A stretch of DNA of 64,000 nucleotides from Temnopleurus reevesii (lineage: Eukaryota > Echinodermata > Echinoidea > Temnopleuroida > Temnopleuridae): NCBI GenBank assembly GCA_036244855.1, contig BQKZ01000087.1:47617-111616 (forward strand), written 5' to 3'. A program made the translations under genes and the position numbers. The notes below the pieces were generated by a model. That model worked only from the letters and a program-made list of their open reading frames with translations. It was not told where the DNA came from and ran no database searches. Every line of letters begins with the position of its first letter. The first letter of the stretch is position 1. Below, one piece after another: positions 19,626 through 31,587 of this stretch.

Positions 19626-22351
19626 TCAACATGATCAACCATTAAATACATATTGGAAGTATGAATGTTTTCCTCATATTTTTTCTTTAAACGTCATTGG
19701 AGATACACTGTGCTGTATAGCAGAATCAACACCATCATACTCAATCAATATCAGGAAATATGTCTTTGACCGGAAATGGGCTCTCCACCTCGGATTGTTT
19801 TTAATGGTGGAAATGTAAAGCGCCCCTGGTGGATAGAAATTTACATTCATATGCGGTGGAGATAATTGTTTATTATATAGTAATGCCTGACAACATATTC
19901 ATGCACCGGTGTGTGTAAGCCTGACATATTCCACAGCCGGACATATTCACTTTCTGCACCGGCCGTTTTCAACAAGGTACTGGTATAGAAAGACTTTACA
20001 ATACACTTTATGATATACTTTATAATATACTGGTTGATAATCAAGACTGTCGATTTTTTCGTATATTTAATAAATCGTCAATGAGGGATATGGGGGAGAT
20101 ATATCAAGTACCCGTCATGATTAAAATACACAAAGCATGCTCTCTCTCTATATACAAGTAGTATGTGGTCAGAAGCGCTTTGAATAGCGCAATGTCCCAC
20201 CATTTTAAAGTTCTGTCATTTCATATTTGGCTTTCTTTTCGAAGAAATTTTCCTCTTTCTAATCAAATCCTCCCTTTTCTCATAATCTCACACTTGAAAA
20301 GTTTGTTTTTAATAGTGTTCAGATATATTTTAAAAAAAAGCTAAGTCGATCATGAAATTATTACGATTATATCCGATTGATCATACCGCTATGATAATCG
20401 AAAATGTTAAGGTTTTTTTCTTGTAATGTCCTATGATAGCTTGCCTTATACTGTATAGCTGTATGAAACAAGATTATTTTACTATAATTAAACAGTAACA
20501 CAAGAAGCATAATAGTGTTATCAGAACTAATAATTTGCATTTATTTTATTGATCATGTTTATCATAATGATGTCCAATACATTTTTACAACGTGATATCC
20601 AGGGCGACCTTTGAAAGGAAGAGACAAATATTTATAAAAACAACAATAATAATTGTAATAACATTCATAATTATGATAACTAATAATAACAACAATAATA
20701 ATAATAATAATAATAATAACAATAATAATAACTACTAAAATGATAAAAATAATTATTTGGATTCATAAAACAAAAATAAATATGGGAATATATTTCAATG
20801 CGCTGCAAAAGTTAGTTAGTACATTACCTTAGTTTTCTAAAAAGGTGAGTTTTCAGTTTTGCCCGTCTGTTTGTCTGTTTGATTTCGATGTCTGTTGTTC
20901 CAAAAATACTGCTCAACAAAACTTTCAATCGAATTATTCTAAAATTGTATTACATTAAAAGGTAAGGTATGCTCAAGGAACAGGGTATAAATTATATTGT
21001 TGTATTTCAATGATTGTAAAGACGTTTGTCGCTTATATACTGGGGTTTTTTTATCCTCTCGCTTTTGTTCAATATGTTATTGTTTAAATTCCGCATAGGC
21101 GTTATTTGTTATAAACTTATTTTATATAGAAATTTGCCATTTGTATGTTTGTAAATATATGATTATAAATAAATCAATTTGAACTGTAAAATTATTTCCC
21201 TTATTAAAGATATAAAATCATGTACAATGTTAATTATTGTAAGACAGCTATTTCTCTATGCATGTTAATTTATTGTATTCAGTCTGTAGAGTATTCTTAT
21301 ACACTCAATGTAAATTTTCATTTGCACCTCCTGTTTTTACAGATTTATATATGTGTGTATTTATTATTTCCGAGACATATGAGGTGTTGCTTGCAATAAA
21401 CATTTCGTAAGTACCTTTGCACGTTCTCTGTTTGCACATGTGTTTCCTTTTGCTTGTTAAAGCATACTTTGCTGTGGCGTGTTTTAGTGATACATCTATA
21501 CTTTATTTCCCCTTCATCTTTTTCAAAAATATATATGTGATATGACCAACAATGTTTGTTTTTATCTTTTATAAACGACTTTTATAAAGGAAAATAAGGT
21601 AGTAGGGCTAAATAATGCAGTAGACTATATATCAATAGTCCTCTTCAGAAAGGAACGAATATGTGGTAGTGCAATAAAATTCAGGTTATTTGGTAAAATG
21701 TTTATATTTTCTTATGCATTCAGTAAAAAGGAACAATAGATCAGAAGTAAATAATCAAATATTAGTCATTAATCAAACCGATTATTACTTTAACTGGGAA
21801 ACTATTTGGTTTCCAACGATTTATTAATAAAATCTGTCTTTCTATAGTTCAGCATTGCAGTTGTTGATTTAACAATTTCAGGAGAGGAGAAAATACCCGG
21901 CAATTCGGGTTGTGTATTAACATTGATCTTTGATAACTTTGCTCATTACGATGCTTGTAGCAAAAGTTTTGACTCATATGATAAAGAAAGTTAGCAAAAA
22001 ACAAATGTGCAAAATGTTTGAAAGGGGGAGGGGGTAGGTAATATCGGTTCTGGGAATAAAAATCAATATGATAAAAAAATAATTGATAATCGGATCGAGT
22101 TAACTTTAAGTTAAAAATTTGGACAGAACGTTATTTCACTTTTAGTTGCAGTGTTATCACCTTGCACGGCGCCCGATCGTTCGAGGTTGGGGATATTCTA
22201 AACATGTTATTGAAATATGATCGGTTTGTGGGCTTAATCTTCATTATTCCTTTTTCATAGGATGCTCTACAATATACCGTACTGTACATTCATTCATAAA
22301 AATCCTTGGTTTGGTAGTTACATGGTATGCCACAAACTGATTTTGACTTAC
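19626..22351. other. Intergenic AT-rich sequence
   Basis: No exon identified on either strand, including none that continues the minus-strand exon at 22352. Contains an AAT-rich microsatellite (about 20645-20735). Confidence 0.45.
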
Positions 22352-22378
22352 AGAATCATCGAAAGCAGCCTCGAACAT
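22352..22378 (-). CDS. Candidate first coding exon of an unidentified gene
   Basis: On the minus strand an ATG opens 'MFEAAFDDS', followed at once by a perfect donor GTAAGTC (22351 downward). Upstream lies a GC- and CpG-rich stretch (22380-22600) in otherwise AT-rich DNA, with a GCCGCCATATT (YY1-like) motif and an ATTGG box, as expected of a TATA-less promoter and 5' UTR. No second exon was found in the 4.8 kb before the guanylate cyclase gene, so the identity is unknown. Confidence 0.4.
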
Positions 22379-22600
22379 GGCTAACTCAGCGGCAGTCGCC
22401 GCCGCCCGGCCGGGAGCTGACGGCCAAGACGCACGGACGGCAGGCGATGACAACCAATCTCGGCGGAGTAAATATGGCGGCCAAGAATCATCGAAAATGA
22501 CCCGACCATTACGTAGCGGTCGACCGCCTGACATCCGGGGATCAAAGACGTGCGCGTTGCTATGACGCGCATAGCGTCTTTTGGGACGTGCGTATCTTGG
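22379..22600 (-). promoter_or_regulatory. CpG-rich promoter-like island
   Basis: Markedly higher GC and CpG than its surroundings, with runs such as GGCCGGGCGGCGGCGAC (minus strand) and GCCGCCATATT. Direction is inferred from the adjacent splice donor. Confidence 0.45.
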
Positions 22601-23052
22601 ACCAAAGCGGTTTATTTCGTTATAGAAACCCTTTGATAACGGACATTGCTTTTGCATAATGCTCTTCTTTGAGATATGCAGGCGCCAATTTCTAGCCAAC
22701 TGACAACTGAAAATTAGTTAATTTGATTGTTTTATATCATTGCTATATGTTTAATATTTTTTATTGTTCGTCCATATATCTAATTTAATAGATCGTGTGT
22801 CTTCTCTAGGTACGAAAGATTTTAGATGTAAAAGATATGGGCATTCCACTCCAATATTAATTGGCTTAAGACTCAGTCCAACAATGTGTTTATAACCAAC
22901 GCATGTCCAGTATGGATGCCACTTAAGATCGCCTCTTGTATGCATTATATGCAGAGAATACATCTTTGTGCTATAAAGAAACACAACGTATTCTGCAAAT
23001 TTCTGCACTCGGGTGATTATCTTTAATATCATACTACCATCATTAATTGGTT
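22601..23052. other. Intergenic sequence
   Basis: Nothing recognised. Confidence 0.45.
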
Positions 23053-23300
23053 AAGGCCGGCTAACACCTTTGCATTTTTAGGCTACGTCGGCATAGCGTT
23101 TTTGAAAATTCAAAACGCTCCCCGATTGCACAGTATACGCTGATCATACGGTGGACTGAAGTTCAGCTTACGCTCAATGAGCGTATGCCAAACGTCAGGC
23201 CACCGTATGATCTGCGCTTTTAAGCACCCAGTGAGCGTTTTTAATGAAAAAAAAAACCGCTGGGCCGACGCAGACTAAAATGCAAAGGTGTAAGTCGACT
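23053..23300. mobile_element. Palindrome family 1, copy a
   Basis: A ~248 bp inverted repeat with 'AACACCTTTGCATTTTTAGG' at the left and 'CTAAAATGCAAAGGTGTAAG' at the right. Inner blocks 'CTACGTCGGCATAGCG' and 'CGCTGGGCCGACGCAG', and a central 'AGCTTACGCTCAATGAGCGT' hairpin. No open frame of its own. Confidence 0.85.
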
Positions 23301-23389
23301 TTACTCTCTTAAAAAAAAGGTTACAAAATGGAACCTCTCTCGTCCCGTATTTTAACCCTCGAAATAGATTTCCATAAAAGGGTTCTTTA

Positions 23390-23543
23390 AATCACAGTCA
23401 CATAAAAGTTTCGACTGAACACGATCAAACACGACTCTTTGCTCAGTTCACAGCTAGCTACCTTAGAACAAAGAGTCGTGTTGAATCGTGTTCAGTCTGC
23501 GGAATAAGGGTCTCAATCGTGCTTTTATGTGACTGGAGCTTTG
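23390..23543. mobile_element. Palindrome family 2, diverged copy
   Basis: 'ATCACAGTCACATAAAAG' to 'CTTTTATGTGACTGGAGCTT', with inner 'GAACACGATCAAACACGACTC' type arms and an 'ACAGCTAGCT' centre. Longer than other copies and with different outer arms. Confidence 0.7.
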
Positions 23544-26468
23544 CCGTGGTTTTATGAAGAATGTGCAAAGATGAAACGATTGGGAGCCTAAGAAAAGAAG
23601 CACTTTGCTTATAATACATGGATCCCTTTCAGTGGAAACGTATAAAGGCAGTTAAGACCTGTAAAATCTATAATGCACTAGCTTATAAAGATGCAAGATT
23701 TATCATCCTACAGATTCGTGCCAAGGTTGGGCTAGTCGACTCCTTTAATATAGAAGTTAAATATTAACACTACTTGGGGGAAAAAAATCCTTGACCCCAT
23801 TCAATTGAATTGAATATAAGTATTATTTAAGATGGCTACTTTAAAACTTATCCTCCTTTGGCTATTTTTACACATAAATTGATTACGCATCCTGTATATT
23901 CTCTTTAAATAGACAGGAAATACTATGTATATTTACAGCGTATTGTAACGAAATATCCACTTTCCATTAATGGAATGATCAATGAAATTATCAGAATACA
24001 ATTATTCTAGTTTGAGCAACCCCACTGAAATCGATGGATATGTATTTCAAAGTGGATGACATTTGTACATGTCTGTATTCTGGGCTTGACATTTTATGTG
24101 CAGATAATAGTTTGATATTTGGGAATCAGTGAGTATAAAAAAAGGATCTGCCTTTGAATTCTACAGCTGAATATTGACATTTGTCAAAATTGGTCAGACC
24201 TTTACTATACAAAATGTTTCTTTTATTACAGACATAGATGACACTTTAATTCAACACGTAAATTTTGTCTAGCTTAAGATACACAACAAAGCGTTCGAAT
24301 ATTAGTAGATACGTATTATTCGTTCTAAAAATATGTAATGTCATGGTGGTAAAGATTTAATTACTTTTCGTGGATGACCTGCAAAATGAGCCCTACTTTA
24401 TAAACTATTCTTTAACATTTTTTTAAACGCTGTCCTTACATTAAGATGTTTTCAACGTATGTTTAGCGCGTTGCGACTTATGCTAAACGGCGCCATAACG
24501 TACTTGACGTACGTCAGCGTATTTTTCAAATTTCTCATACGTCGGGCTTACGCTGGCTAAAACGTCCCCTCGCGACCGTCATTGAGCCGTCATAACGGTC
24601 CCAATCAGTAACAGCCTCAAATCAATAATGCGTCGAACTTTTGGCCACTATAAAAGATATAAAAAAAGGACTACATCACATAACGCAGTGTGACCCTGAG
24701 ACCGTGAAAGGGAAGGATATTAAACCTTCCAATGTTTCGCTGCAGATCACATTTTTTTTTCATAGCCTCCAGGTAACTTCACACAGCAGTATAGCGTGTG
24801 CACCCCTTTGTGGGCCGTTGGCGACAATATTGAATAAATTCTATCTATCATTACGTCACCCAGCGGAATTAATCACAATTAATCACAATCACATCTTTTC
24901 GCCATAGAGTGCACTTTTTATGTACCTTTTTTGCTGAGCGTTTACATCAAAAGGTTGCAATTTTGTACCTTTTAGCGAAGGTTATTTGCAACCTTTGACC
25001 ACCCTTTTTCGTAATTGGTAGAGCTTGGTAACTCGGACTGCAGACTGCAATAACAAAACAAATAAACCAATATTTTCAACTTGGATTGATCCAATTCACA
25101 AAATGATATATTTTGTATAATTGCAATCTCATGCATTCCTTATTTTGAAGGCTTACAATAAGAGCTAGTGTGACTAGAGTATGTAAGATCCTTCGAAAAT
25201 TTTCAAATCAACCTAATTCCCATTATTAATGGTTATATCTATACAGCGCCATACAAATTCTGACCTTTATATTCTTAAGACGCTGTTATTTGATAGCCCA
25301 CATACATACAGAGAAATCCAATTATTGCAACATGACTTCAAAACACCATTTTGAAAGTCAAAGGTGAAAACTGTGATGCGTTTGACTAATCAATTAAATA
25401 TTCTAGATTACATTCATTTGATGTCACATAGACCGTGATAGAAAAAATAGGTAAGTGAAATGACGTAAACTGATTAGTCAAAGAATACAATTGTCATTTA
25501 ATTAAGGGGTCAATAAAAAAAAACACAATAAGCAAACGTTTTTATGCTCTTCAAAGTCTATACAAGCAATTCTTTAGAACAAATTTACCAGTCCAAAATA
25601 TCAACTTTTCCATTTATTGTAAAAAAAAAAAAAATAAAAAAAAATAAAAAGTTGATCAGGAACACGGGGGGGGTTACAGATCAGTACAGATTCGCTTTAT
25701 AGGCCCTTATGAAATGATATTTGCTTTCACTTTTTGTTTCATTTTTTCTCACAAAGATTAATGATCTGTCCCAGAGCATGCTTAGGACAGATGATCTACC
25801 TCCTCAAAAGGTTTCTTAAATGGTCTAAGCATACCTTGTTAAGCCCTTTTTTACATTGCCGTACACAATATAAGATTTATTTCATCTAAACTTCAGCTTG
25901 GTATTGATGTTTATTTGTTAAGAATATGAAATCAAGAAAGCGAATAGAAATTAAATATACATATCAGATTGATGACTACATCTTTTCAAAGAATTCTTCG
26001 CCTAATAAACGATTTACCCAATGACTATACTATATCATATATATAACGGGTAGCCTCTGCGCAAAGTCTATGAAAATTACAGAATTCAGTGGTTAATGGG
26101 TCAAAAGAGAAAGTGTAATTCGTCTCCGATAATGAATATTGTGATTTGTTCATATTTCCTTCTTCTTGTCAGGGGTTGTCTTTATAGTGTTAAACCTTCA
26201 TTTTCTATTCATTAACCCAATAAATCTGCTTCATGTGCCATTGAACGGTGGGATGGGGGTAGTCACACTTACAGACTGATTCCATCCTGCTCCCCTACTT
26301 AATCATCTTAAACTCAAACTAAACTATAGATTAATATTATGTTCAATCAGTGACTTTGCACAATTAGATCAGGAAAAATAACATTCACACATAAGATTTC
26401 ATGCAGAAGAATATGGGCAGTCACAGCTACAGGTGCATGATCCCATCCTGCTGCTAAATTGACTTCTC
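23544..26468. other. Intergenic sequence, no gene seen
   Basis: AT-rich. Contains an open segment at 24641-24760 ('ATIKDIKKGLHHITQCDPET') that has a decayed relative at 37963, and an A-tract/G-run at 25620-25675. No confident exon. Confidence 0.4.
24641..24760 (+). pseudogene. Decayed repeated coding-like segment, copy 1
   Basis: Reads 'ATIKDIKKGLHHITQCDPET' and 'VKGKDIKPSNVSLQ'. The segment at 37963-38040 reads 'ATLKDIKQ', stop, 'LHNITNC', so both appear to derive from one repeated source. Family unknown; a transposon remnant is likely. Confidence 0.3.
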
Positions 26469-26990
26469 TTAAAGCCCAAGTACAGTTTTGGTAAAAGCGA
26501 ATATTTTTGTCTCCAGATTTTGTCTTCGAATTTATATAAAATGAAATATAGTATCCTGAATATATTGCACAAAAAATTGTGTGAACAATAAATGAGTTTT
26601 GGTAAATTTATAACCTTAAAATGTGCAAAATATCTCAGCGTCGTGTACCCCGACACTTAATCAATATTTTCTTTCGCGATAAAGGACACCTTCCCGTGCA
26701 CAGAATCGGGTGAAAATTTCAAAACTTTAATTTCGTGTATACCTCTTTATCATTCTTTTGTCAAATCCCATAAATAACCTTCCTTATGCCCGATAACAAA
26801 CAAAATATTATTATGAACAAGAGAGGGCGCTAAATATGATTTAACGGTCAAATTCAAATTTTCAAGCAGAATCAGTTCGTAAAAAATATGCTTTGGTCTC
26901 AAAATGTGTGTAAGATACATATATGTCATGATAAACATCCCGTAAAATTTACATTTCTTAATCGTTACCAAAACTGTACTTGGGCTTTAA
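26469..26990. mobile_element. TTAA-ended ~520 bp element, copy 1
   Basis: Ends 'TTAAAGCCCAAGTACAGTTT' and 'AAACTGTACTTGGGCTTTAA' are inverted copies. The internal sequence ('CGATAAAGGACA', 'CAGAATCGGGTGAAAATTT') is shared with the copies at 36528 and 41711. TTAA at the ends suggests a piggyBac-like target. No transposase. Confidence 0.88.
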
Positions 26991-27311
26991 AATCGAATTG
27001 TGACCGATGAATTAATGTTTCGTTTAAAAAAATATATTTTTACAATTGAAGTTGAGAAAAATGAACTACCAAAGGCAACATGAAATTTCAAACGGAATAA
27101 GACAGTAATTTTTTTTCAATTTTCTGCCGTTTTAGAGCAGGGTGGGGTCAGTCTGTTGATACAACTGTCTTATAAGACGGTATAATAATCACAATTCTAT
27201 TGTTGCGATATGAGAGCAGGATATGGCAGTCTGTTGGAGTGACTGCTCTATCAATTTTCAATTGACAAGGACGACAACAATACAGATCAATTATTTAAAA
27301 AAAGATACTCG

Positions 27312-27345
27312 ATGGAGGAACTATCGTGGAAAGCATTTGTGCGCG
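27312..27345 (+). CDS. Candidate first coding exon, unidentified
   Basis: ATG opens 'MEELSWKAFVR' plus one base, then a perfect donor GTAAGTG (27346). Short, no in-frame upstream coding, and no homology recognised. A downstream partner exon has not been proved. Confidence 0.3.
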
Positions 27346-27896
27346 GTAAGTGTGTGGGTTTTGAACGTGGGTGGTTTGGGCAAATGGGCATTGTCTCGAT
27401 CTAGATGAATTAAAGGAAGCGAAAGAGAGTGTTTGACAGATTCATATATATGATTGTTCAAGACTACAGGCGCAAATATTCATACATGAATGAAGCGCCG
27501 TTAAATCCAAAAACAACAACAACAACAATCCTTCGGTAAGCTTTTGAATTTTAAAGCGTTTGATAATCATTGACAAAGGAAAATTTTATTTTAGCACTTT
27601 TCTAATGCTCATGGTGACATTTTGGGGACAATCACCCAACAGCGTTATAAAACGTCGCGCGCTTTTGTGCAGAAACAAATCGCGGGCGGGAAATTGCGAA
27701 ATTGTAACACCATTGCTTTAGGATCGTTCAACACAATTGCGTTTATTCCGTTCCCGTCATTCCAAAGTAAATAGCACAAATGCAACCAACAAATGGTCCA
27801 CTATATTGCACAATTCAATTGAGTTTCCCATTTTACTCCAGCGGAACCTAAAAAACACAGACGGAAAATATGCACATTGAAAGCTCATTCAATCAG
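27346..27896. other. Non-coding sequence
   Basis: Includes a short CAA microsatellite near 27510-27530. Nothing else recognised. Confidence 0.4.
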
Positions 27897-28029
27897 TAAG
27901 CCCTAGTCACATAGGACCCCGGAAGCAACACGATTCACCCCAACTCTTTGTTAATTCACAGTTAAGTGCCTCAGAACAACGAGTCGGGGTGAATCGTGTT
28001 GCTTCCGGGATCCTATGTGACCGGAGCTG
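27897..28029. mobile_element. Palindrome family 2, copy
   Basis: A ~133 bp palindrome from 'TAAGCCCTAGTCACATAGGA' to 'TCCTATGTGACCGGAGCT', with arms 'CCCGGAAGCAACACGATTCA' and 'TGAATCGTGTTGCTTCCGGG'. Confidence 0.88.
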
Positions 28030-28382
28030 TATTGGAAACCTTGCCAAAAGTGTGTGCGTTGATGAATTTGATTTCCATTTGAAATCCGCTCGCATTCGAT
28101 TGCTATTTGGGCAAAAACGGGACAGGCTGCCCAGATAATTTCAATTAAGTCCGTTCTTTATGAACTATTGTTATTTCCAGTGCCGTTTTTTGCCAATTCT
28201 GTTTGACCAGAATTTGTGTCATGTTTCAAACTTTTTAACGTTTCAATTTAAAGTAAATTAGGTGATATGAACTCTACAACACTTTTGTGCTATAGCCAAC
28301 AAATTCTGCCCTGCATGCATTTTTGAAATTTGAAGTACATTCTGTGGGCGTAGAAATATATGAGAAGACTCTTGACATACGT

Positions 28383-28622
28383 AAAGGCGGACTCTGCATT
28401 TTTAGCTTGCGTTGGCCAAGCGGTTTGCTTTTTAATTATTAACGCTTCCCGAGCGTACAGCATACGCGGATCAGATGGTGGACTGACGTTCGGCTTGAGC
28501 TCACGGAGCGTACGCCGAATGCCGGTCTGTATAGTCTGCGTCTTTGTGCGTTTAGGGAGCGTTTTTAATTGTAGAAAACGCTCGGCCGATGCAGGCTTAA
28601 AACGCATGGGTGTCAATCAGCT
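28383..28622. mobile_element. Palindrome family 1, copy b
   Basis: Left 'CTGCATTTTTAGCTTGCGTT', right 'CGGCCGATGCAGGCTTAAAA'. Ends more diverged than in copy a, lacking the perfect 'AAAGGTGTGA'. Confidence 0.75.
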
Positions 28623-30640
28623 TTCACTATCCTTTGTAATGTTATGTTAGCGTTTTAGAGTGTAGGAGAATTTGCCTTTACGTCAATATTAAAAATGTTT
28701 GGATGGTGATATTGACAATTCAGTTTAATCTTATTTTCCGTGAAAATTATTAACAAAATGACACTGACCTGGTAGAATGTAGAGGTTTATATCTGAAGGG
28801 TGTAACTTCATGCGTAATATAAATGAATGTCAAATGTACTAAACACTGATGATTTCCATGACACAAATATCGTGTAATTGCGTTTACATAAGTGTTGAGC
28901 CCTTGGGTTGATAAGTATATTACATCAAGTTGAACTCTCAATATTCCGGCTATGTGATATCGATACCCAACCCTGGATCGTGTACTGTGAGAAGAAAGCA
29001 AAAATGAATTTGGACAAATTAAACAATTTAATTCAAGCCTTCATAATAGCTATAATGATAATAATGATAATAATCAGATTATTTATATATCACTATATGT
29101 ATATACTCTAGTGCACTGTGATGTTAGGGTCTGTGGATATCGTTACTAAAATAACGCATAAAGGTACAGGATATTATTGGAAAGCTTCAAGAAATGAATG
29201 AGTTATAAACACAAAAGAAAATCACATCGCTCTTATTCCTCGGGAAAATATCAATCAGGTGTCTTTCATTAAATGGGGGAACTACTTTCTTTTGTGTCCA
29301 TGAAGATATTGTGAAGGTTTGAATGGAGTTGTTTACTTTGTCCAAGTTCCTTTGCCCTATATACTCATAGTGTTAATCTCGCGGCGCTTCCGACAACGAA
29401 ACAGTGATTTCTCCCGTGGACATTTCTTCGTAAACAATGTATTTTTGCTTCTTAAATTCCGTCGCCGAAATAAAACAAGCAAGCGCCCCCAAAGAGACTT
29501 CTGTTAAATAGGCGAGGAAATGGTCCTTTTCCTACTGTCAATATTACCAAGCTAATGTGAGAATGCATGCTGTCGGGGGATTCTTTCTAAACTAAACAGA
29601 CGAGGCACCGATTTTCACCAGCTATTGCGACTGCTCGCAAGATCATATTCTCGGACCTGTAACACATACAACGCAATGCAAATGAATTCTGAATATGTCG
29701 TATGAACAGTCGTAATGCTTTTTTGTGTAAGGATATGGTGATAGTTAACACAGTAGCCTGTTTTCTATTTACACGGGTAAGAGGTTCGAATTGAGTTTGT
29801 AACGATCTTTATAAGCCCTGAAGGAATTGAATTCGCGTTGACACCTTCGATTGGCAGCTTTGATGTTCGCTGTAGACGAAATTATGCGGTATTTTGCAAG
29901 TCCCCACTTTCGCTGGTGTTTTATTTCGGGAAATTCCCTACATCTTTGGTTGCAAAATATTTATATATTTTTAGCAAGTCCTATCTAAAGTAAGAATATT
30001 CTGTAACTTAAATGATTGCTATGACGTAGTTTTTAAACAAGCTTTGTTAATTACTCTCCAGTTGCCGCATGTAATGCAAACATTACCAATTTCATAAGAT
30101 TTTCAGTATAATTATGATTGATACGACAGTTAATATAATCCCTTATATTTTTCACAAATCTTTAAAACATATCAAGCGGAGTCAAGAAGTATATAATAAT
30201 AATAATACTAATAATAGTGGCTACTTTTATAGCACACATGTCCAATTTATCGGTGCTCATGGCGCTGAAAGCTTTACACCATGATTAAAACGATACACAT
30301 GTAGATGACATGTATCAGAGCAATTCCTTCCGAATACTTGGTTTCATCATTTTTTTTTAATTTGGGGGGGGGGGGGTAATGTATTGGCAATTAGGATGAC
30401 AATTTGAACAAAATATATATATATTTTATTTCAGGAACTATAGAACATGTTTCTATTTCTATCTGAAAAATATACATATGTATATTCTTTTACTTCAGGA
30501 AGATATAGAGCATTTATTTAACAACAAGTGATAAGAAATCTTAAAATTATTATGGACTATTATAAACGGATTTATTCCGTTCAGAGTGACAAACATTTTG
30601 AAGAGTGCAGAATCGAGTATACTGTTATCAGATGACTCGT
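28623..30640. other. Non-coding sequence
   Basis: No gene seen. Open frame 29319-29507 lies in a slightly GC-richer patch but has no splice or family support. There is a G-run near 30365. Confidence 0.4.
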
Positions 30641-30889
30641 GAAGGCCGAATCACACCTTTGCGTTTTTAGCCTCGTCGGCCCAGCGTATTTGGAAACTAA
30701 AAACGCTCCCATGACGCACAAAGAGGCAGGTCATACGGTGGACTGACACTCGGCGTACGCTCCTTGAGCGCAAGCTGAACGTCAATCCACCGTCTGATCC
30801 GCATACGCTATGCGTCCAGGGAGCGTTTTTCCTTTCCAAAAAACGCTGGGCCGACGCAGGCTAAAAACGCAAAGATGTGAGTCAGCCCT
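30641..30889. mobile_element. Palindrome family 1, copy c
   Basis: 'AATCACACCTTTGCGTTTTT' to 'AAAAACGCAAAGATGTGAGT', central 'GCTCCTTGAGCGCAAGC'. Its right end is 28 bp before the candidate exon at 30917. Confidence 0.88.
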
Positions 30890-30916
30890 CAAGCAAACGG
30901 TCAAACAAGCTTTTAG

Positions 30917-31025
30917 TTTTGAACCCACATCGTGCCCCTCTTTAGCCAAACCCACGCCAGTCGATTTATCAACTGCATCAGAAAACCACCATACCCCAGG
31001 CGATTCCTACGATTACTCTCAATAA
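30917..31025 (+). CDS. Candidate last exon of an unidentified gene
   Basis: The acceptor CTTTTAG at 30915-30916 is followed by an open frame 'FEPTSCPSLAKPTPVDLSTA' and 'SENHHTPGDSYDYSQ', then TAA. Composition is protein-like (Pro/Ser/Thr rich, few Ile/Lys/Asn runs), as in a cytoplasmic tail. No upstream exon identified. Confidence 0.3.
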
Positions 31026-31117
31026 CTTAAGAGGTCATAAAGGGTGATTTGTCTTGTGAAAAGGCAAATTTGTAAAGGGATAGGGGTCAGTTTGTAATGA
31101 TGGAGAAGATAGCTTAG

Positions 31118-31337
31118 AGCGGACTCACACCTTTGCGTTTGTAACCTGCGTCAGCCGTGCGTTTGTGAAAATCAAATACGTTCCATGGACGCACAGATAT
31201 GATGGTTATAGGATGGACTGACATTCGGAGTACGCTCGTTTAGCGCTAGCCGAACATCAGTCAACTGTCTGATCCGCGTAAACTGTGCGCTCGGGGAGAG
31301 TTTTGAATTTTCCAAAACGCCTGGAAGACGCAGGCGA
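31118..31337. mobile_element. Palindrome family 1, copy d
   Basis: Left end 'ACTCACACCTTTGCGTTTG'. The right end is truncated at 'GACGCAGGCGAA' where copy e begins. Confidence 0.8.
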
Positions 31338-31587
31338 AAGGCTGACTCAAATTTTTGCGTAACTTGAAGCCTGCGTCGGCCCAGCATTTTTAGAAATTAA
31401 AGACGCTCCCTGGACGCACAGCGTACGCAGATCAGACGGTGGACTGACGTTAAGTTTGCGATCAAGGAGCGTAAACCGAGCGTCAGTCGACCGTATGACC
31501 TGCGTCTTTGTGCGTCACGGGAGCAACTTCAATTTCCAAATACGCTGGACCGACGCAGACTAAAAACGCAAAGGTGTGAGTCGGTCT
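31338..31587. mobile_element. Palindrome family 1, copy e
   Basis: Directly joined to copy d. 'CTGCGTCGGCCCAGCATTTT' on the left and 'ACGCTGGACCGACGCAGACT' on the right, with 'AAACGCAAAGGTGTGAGTC' at the end. Confidence 0.88.

Noticed and set aside
22377..22565. Plus-strand frame 'MANSAAVAAARPGADGQD...' in the GC island
   Set aside because: No usable donor and no family match; the minus-strand ATG with a perfect donor explains the island better.
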